DNA of 6,455 bases, from positions 1-6,455 of the forward strand of contig CAYRFD010000043.1 in assembly GCA_964423475.1 (NCBI GenBank). The letters run 5' to 3'. How positions within the stretch are numbered: position 1 is the first letter of the stretch; every line of letters starts with the position of its first letter. The notes beneath the pieces are model-generated. The model was not told the origin of the DNA. It saw only the letters and a program-made list of their open reading frames with translations, and ran no database searches. This stretch comes from JAUPVN01 sp964423475. Lineage in GTDB: Bacteria; Patescibacteriota; Saccharimonadia; Saccharimonadales; CAIOMD01. This document shows positions 4,160 through 6,455 of the stretch, one piece after another. The translations under genes and the position numbers were made by a program.

Positions 4160-5421
4160 TGCGTGTTTTAGATATTACCTCTACTGCAAATGCTAATTTG
4201 CGCAGATCTAAGCTAAGAACATTTTTAACCTTACTTGCCATTGCAATTGGTACATTTACATTAGCGCTAAGCTTAGGTTTGGGCCAGGGTGTAAAAAATT
4301 ATATATCATCGCAACTTGGTAGCTTTGAGGATGTAAATTTATATAGAATAATTAAAGACGACGCAAGTAATATACCTGTGGGTTTTGGCAATGGAGAGTT
4401 ACAAGAATTTGATGGAGAAAAATCTGGTATAAGTGATTTTGATCAATTATTTTTATCGCCCCAAGATATACAAACCATTAGTGAGGTTAACGGTGTTAGT
4501 AGTGTTAAGCTGCCGTATTCTGTTACGTTTGATTATGCCGTGGGCGCTAGTGGGGTAAAGTATAATGCTCCTGCAGAAGTTGCTTTTTCTGAACTTAATT
4601 TAAATATTGTGGCGGGTAACGATTTGCAAGATAACGATAGTAAGCAAATATTATTGTCTCGTAAGTTTGTGCCAATTTTGGGTGTTGAAACATCTGATAA
4701 AGCAGTGGGCAAAAATATTACCATGTTTTATACTACGGCAAGTGGTCAACAAGTAAGTGAAGAGTTTACCGTTAAGGGTGTTTTTGAGCCAACCCTAATT
4801 GATCAACCTATAAAAATTAGCCAAACCGATGCTGAAAGCATTGGGACAGCACAAGCACCGTTTGGCAAGCCAAGATTTATAGCAGTTTTTGTAACCAAGG
4901 ATGAATCAATTTCTGATACGGTTTTTAAACAATCTTTTGCAGATAATAACTTTAACGCCAGAAGCGTTGCAGACGTTAATAGCACTTTAAACAATATCGT
5001 AACAGGTGTTCAGCTAGCTTTGGGTGCTTTTAGCGCAATTGCAATATTGGCATCTATAGTTGGGGTAGTTAATACGCTATTTATGGCAGTATTAGAACGC
5101 ACGCGTGAGATTGGTTTGTATAGAGCCTTGGGCGCAAAACCTAAAACAATTTTTGCACTATTTAGTGTAGAAGCTGCTTTACTTGGTTTTTGGGGCAGTG
5201 TATTTGGTTTAGCGGGTGCCTTTATTGCCCAATATGCAATAAACTCTATAGCAAACAATACCTTTTTAAAGGGAATAGAAGGCTTGCAACTACTTGCAAT
5301 TACGCCAAGTTTAGCGTTAATAATTGTTAGCGTGATTGCCTTAATAACTCTGCTTGCTGGTATTTTACCAGCCCTAAAAGCTAGCCGGCTAGACCCAATA
5401 GAGGCCCTACGGTACGAATAA
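4159..5421 (+). CDS. MacB/FtsX-family ABC permease
   Basis: A 420-residue membrane subunit with the MacB plan. It has one N-terminal transmembrane helix (about 22-43) and a large extracytoplasmic MacB-PCD-like domain (about 44-280). Three further helices follow (about 285-310, 334-358, 382-404). The stretch after the second helix, ERTREIGLYRALGAKPKTI (313-331), is the hallmark FtsX-domain coupling region that contacts the ATPase. The C-terminus KASRLDPIEALRYE (407-420) is the standard MacB ending. It overlaps the ATPase gene by one base. AAGG ten or so bases before the ATG is a partial ribosome site. Without an outer-membrane channel or adaptor gene here, a MacA-MacB-TolC efflux pump is not shown. 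A Gram-positive-style role in peptide export, sensing or envelope work is as likely. Confidence 0.92.
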   Translation: MRVLDITSTANANLRRSKLRTFLTLLAIAIGTFTLALSLGLGQGVKNYISSQLGSFEDVNLYRIIKDDASNIPVGFGNGELQEFDGEKSGISDFDQLFLSPQDIQTISEVNGVSSVKLPYSVTFDYAVGASGVKYNAPAEVAFSELNLNIVAGNDLQDNDSKQILLSRKFVPILGVETSDKAVGKNITMFYTTASGQQVSEEFTVKGVFEPTLIDQPIKISQTDAESIGTAQAPFGKPRFIAVFVTKDESISDTVFKQSFADNNFNARSVADVNSTLNNIVTGVQLALGAFSAIAILASIVGVVNTLFMAVLERTREIGLYRALGAKPKTIFALFSVEAALLGFWGSVFGLAGAFIAQYAINSIANNTFLKGIEGLQLLAITPSLALIIVSVIALITLLAGILPALKASRLDPIEALRYE

Positions 5422-5426
5422 TAAAT

Positions 5427-6128
5427 ATGAAAGTTAAGTTAAAAAACAATTTGACACTAATTACTATAGTAATAATTGCTATTTTACTATTAATGGTAGC
5501 TAGTTTTTTTGTTTGGCGTACTTTTATACATAAAGAAACTGTTGTTCAGCAAAATACTGTTAGTGGAAATAATACAGTTCAGCCATTAAACCCTACTAAT
5601 ACAGAATCTATTAGTTTAAATAGTAATAAGACGCCATCTGACCCTAACGCAATTAGCGTAAAAGAGCCCAGTAATATTAGTGCTAGTTTGGGTTCTGGGC
5701 AAAAACAAAGTAATTCTAGTAGCAGTAGCTCTAATTCTAGCCAAAATATACCTGGGCCAGAAACTTTTGGGGCTTTTGAGCAATATAAAGATAGCCAAAG
5801 TGTAATGTATCAAGACTTGCAAGCGGGAACAGGCGCAGAAGTTACGGCAGATTCACAAGTGGCGGTGTTATATAAAGGTTATTTAACTAGTGGTGCCTTG
5901 TTTGACCAATCTCGTGCCGGTAATGATGGCAAGCTGCAACCTTTTATATTTAGCCCCGCCGCCGGCCAAGTTATTGCCGGTTTTGCACAGGGTGTTATGG
6001 GAACAAAAGTAGGTAGCGTGCGCAGAGTAATAATTCCACCAACCCTAGGTTACGGAGCAGAGGCTCAAAACGGTATACCGGCAAATTCTGTTTTAGTGTT
6101 TGATATTCAGGTTATAAGCGTTCAGTAA
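5427..6128 (+). CDS. membrane-anchored FKBP-type peptidyl-prolyl isomerase
   Basis: A 233-residue protein that should catalyse cis-trans isomerisation of X-Pro bonds outside the membrane. Residues 1-9 are basic and 10-31 form one hydrophobic helix with no lipobox cysteine, so it is a signal anchor. Residues about 35-115 are a low-complexity linker rich in N, S, T and Q with a serine/asparagine run (95-106). The FKBP domain spans about 127-233 and shows VLYKGYL, LFDQSR, FIFSP, QVIAGF, RRVIIPPTLGYG, GIPANS and LVFDIQVI. The pocket residues Y149, F159, D160, V182, I183, Y209 and F225 are kept. The tryptophan at the pocket floor of FKBP12 is replaced by F186, which occurs in other active members. 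It starts 5 bp after the permease stop with no Shine-Dalgarno, so it belongs to the same operon and may help fold the permease domain or its clients. Confidence 0.92.
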   Translation: MKVKLKNNLTLITIVIIAILLLMVASFFVWRTFIHKETVVQQNTVSGNNTVQPLNPTNTESISLNSNKTPSDPNAISVKEPSNISASLGSGQKQSNSSSSSSNSSQNIPGPETFGAFEQYKDSQSVMYQDLQAGTGAEVTADSQVAVLYKGYLTSGALFDQSRAGNDGKLQPFIFSPAAGQVIAGFAQGVMGTKVGSVRRVIIPPTLGYGAEAQNGIPANSVLVFDIQVISVQ

Positions 6129-6129
6129 A

Positions 6130-6297
6130 ATGGATGACGACAACGTCTTGCCTTGTGAAGATAAGATTGCCTTTAATAGTAAAAAAGATGCTCTGGGCGC
6201 AAAGGCTTTGGCTAAACATAGGTACGGCAATAGCTTAGTTGTATATAAATGCAAGTATTGTTTACTTTGGCATTTGGCAACAGATTATAACAACTAA
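6130..6297 (+). CDS. 55-aa Cys/His protein, possible zinc-binding
   Basis: A short frame beginning one base after the FKBP stop codon and ending with TAA at 6295-6297. The product begins MDDDNVLPCEDK and ends YKCKYCLLWHLATDYNN. It has C9, the pair C41-x2-C44 and H48 (with H30 also available), enough for one zinc site of zinc-ribbon or treble-clef type; that assignment is inferred from residue spacing only. The pattern C, then a K/A-rich helix, then YxCxxCxxWH reads like a real folded mini-domain rather than random translation, and the tight spacing supports it as the fourth operon gene. There is no Shine-Dalgarno, so it is probably translated by coupling from the FKBP gene. Role unknown; nucleic-acid or protein binding is possible. 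Confidence 0.75.
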   Translation: MDDDNVLPCEDKIAFNSKKDALGAKALAKHRYGNSLVVYKCKYCLLWHLATDYNN

Positions 6298-6455
6298 CAT
6301 TAATAAAAACTGGTGTATAGCCACCACAAAACAAATACACTGTTCTTAAGATGTCCTTACAGGCTATAAATGCTCGTTTTTTCTTTAACGTATCTACTAA
6401 TATGTCTTAGAAAAAAGTAACCATTTACATCACTGTAATTTACATCTTAAATAAC
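6298..6455. other. AT-rich region without a recognisable gene
   Basis: I see no gene in this end piece; the longest ATG frame (6351-6410) encodes 19 residues. A short hairpin, TGGTG/CACCA (6311-6326), follows the operon but lacks a T run, so it is a poor terminator. TTACATCACTGTAA (6425-6438) has 5-bp inverted arms, and TTAAGATGT (6346-6354) is the exact inverted copy of ACATCTTAA (6442-6450). These could belong to the control region of a gene beyond the window. Confidence 0.4.

Noticed and set aside
6351..6410. 19-residue plus-strand frame near the right edge
   Set aside because: Too short, no promoter or ribosome site, and no tight spacing to an operon; indistinguishable from chance.
1..6455. 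Alternative genetic code (UGA as Gly, as in some CPR lineages)
   Set aside because: All complete genes end in TAA or TAG without internal TGA, and Trp is encoded by TGG, so the standard code suffices and nothing indicates recoding.
1..6455. CRISPR array, transposase, or phage structural genes
   Set aside because: No regularly spaced repeats, no terminal repeats around a transposase, and no phage-like proteins are visible in either strand.

Overview
The window reads as part of a small, AT-rich bacterial genome. Intergenic DNA is close to pure A+T, genes are tightly packed, ribosome-binding sites are weak or missing, and every complete gene is read with the standard code (stops TAA or TAG, Trp as TGG). 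My best guess is a Patescibacteria/CPR-type lineage such as Saccharibacteria. This is an inference from style; there is no taxonomic marker I can read directly apart from the tmRNA.

Layout: (1) 2-82, tail of a hydrophobic protein running in from the left. (2) 189-1472, a 12-TM major facilitator drug-efflux-type transporter with its own extended -10 promoter. (3) 1547-1906, a 119-aa unknown helical protein whose promoter is placed so that the mRNA should be leaderless. (4) 1984-2385, a tmRNA (ssrA) gene, absent from a protein-only reading of the window. It has an alanine-type acceptor end with a G3.U wobble, an unusually long tag frame ending in FALAA, pseudoknot-like helices and an intrinsic terminator. 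(5) 2386-2645, gene-free but GC-rich and full of hairpins. It carries an exact second copy of the last 19 nt of the tmRNA (2546-2564), plus an upstream GGGGCT that could pair with it. (6) 2724-3362 (minus strand), a 212-aa unknown protein with a consensus promoter, divergent from the next operon. (7) 3476-6297, a tight four-gene operon: LolD/MacB-type ABC ATPase, MacB/FtsX-type permease, membrane-anchored FKBP-type prolyl isomerase, and a 55-aa Cys/His protein. (8) 6298-6455, no gene seen.

The operon is best read as a cell-envelope module. The ATPase and permease would form a type VII (MacB-like) mechanotransmission ABC complex, and the FKBP protein would act as an extracytoplasmic folding factor made with it. 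The tmRNA serves ribosome rescue. The most unusual part of the window is the tmRNA 3' end: a non-canonical T-loop, a duplicated 19-nt tail, and a structured downstream segment. These suggest either the scar of an element that integrated into ssrA or a second tRNA-like RNA.
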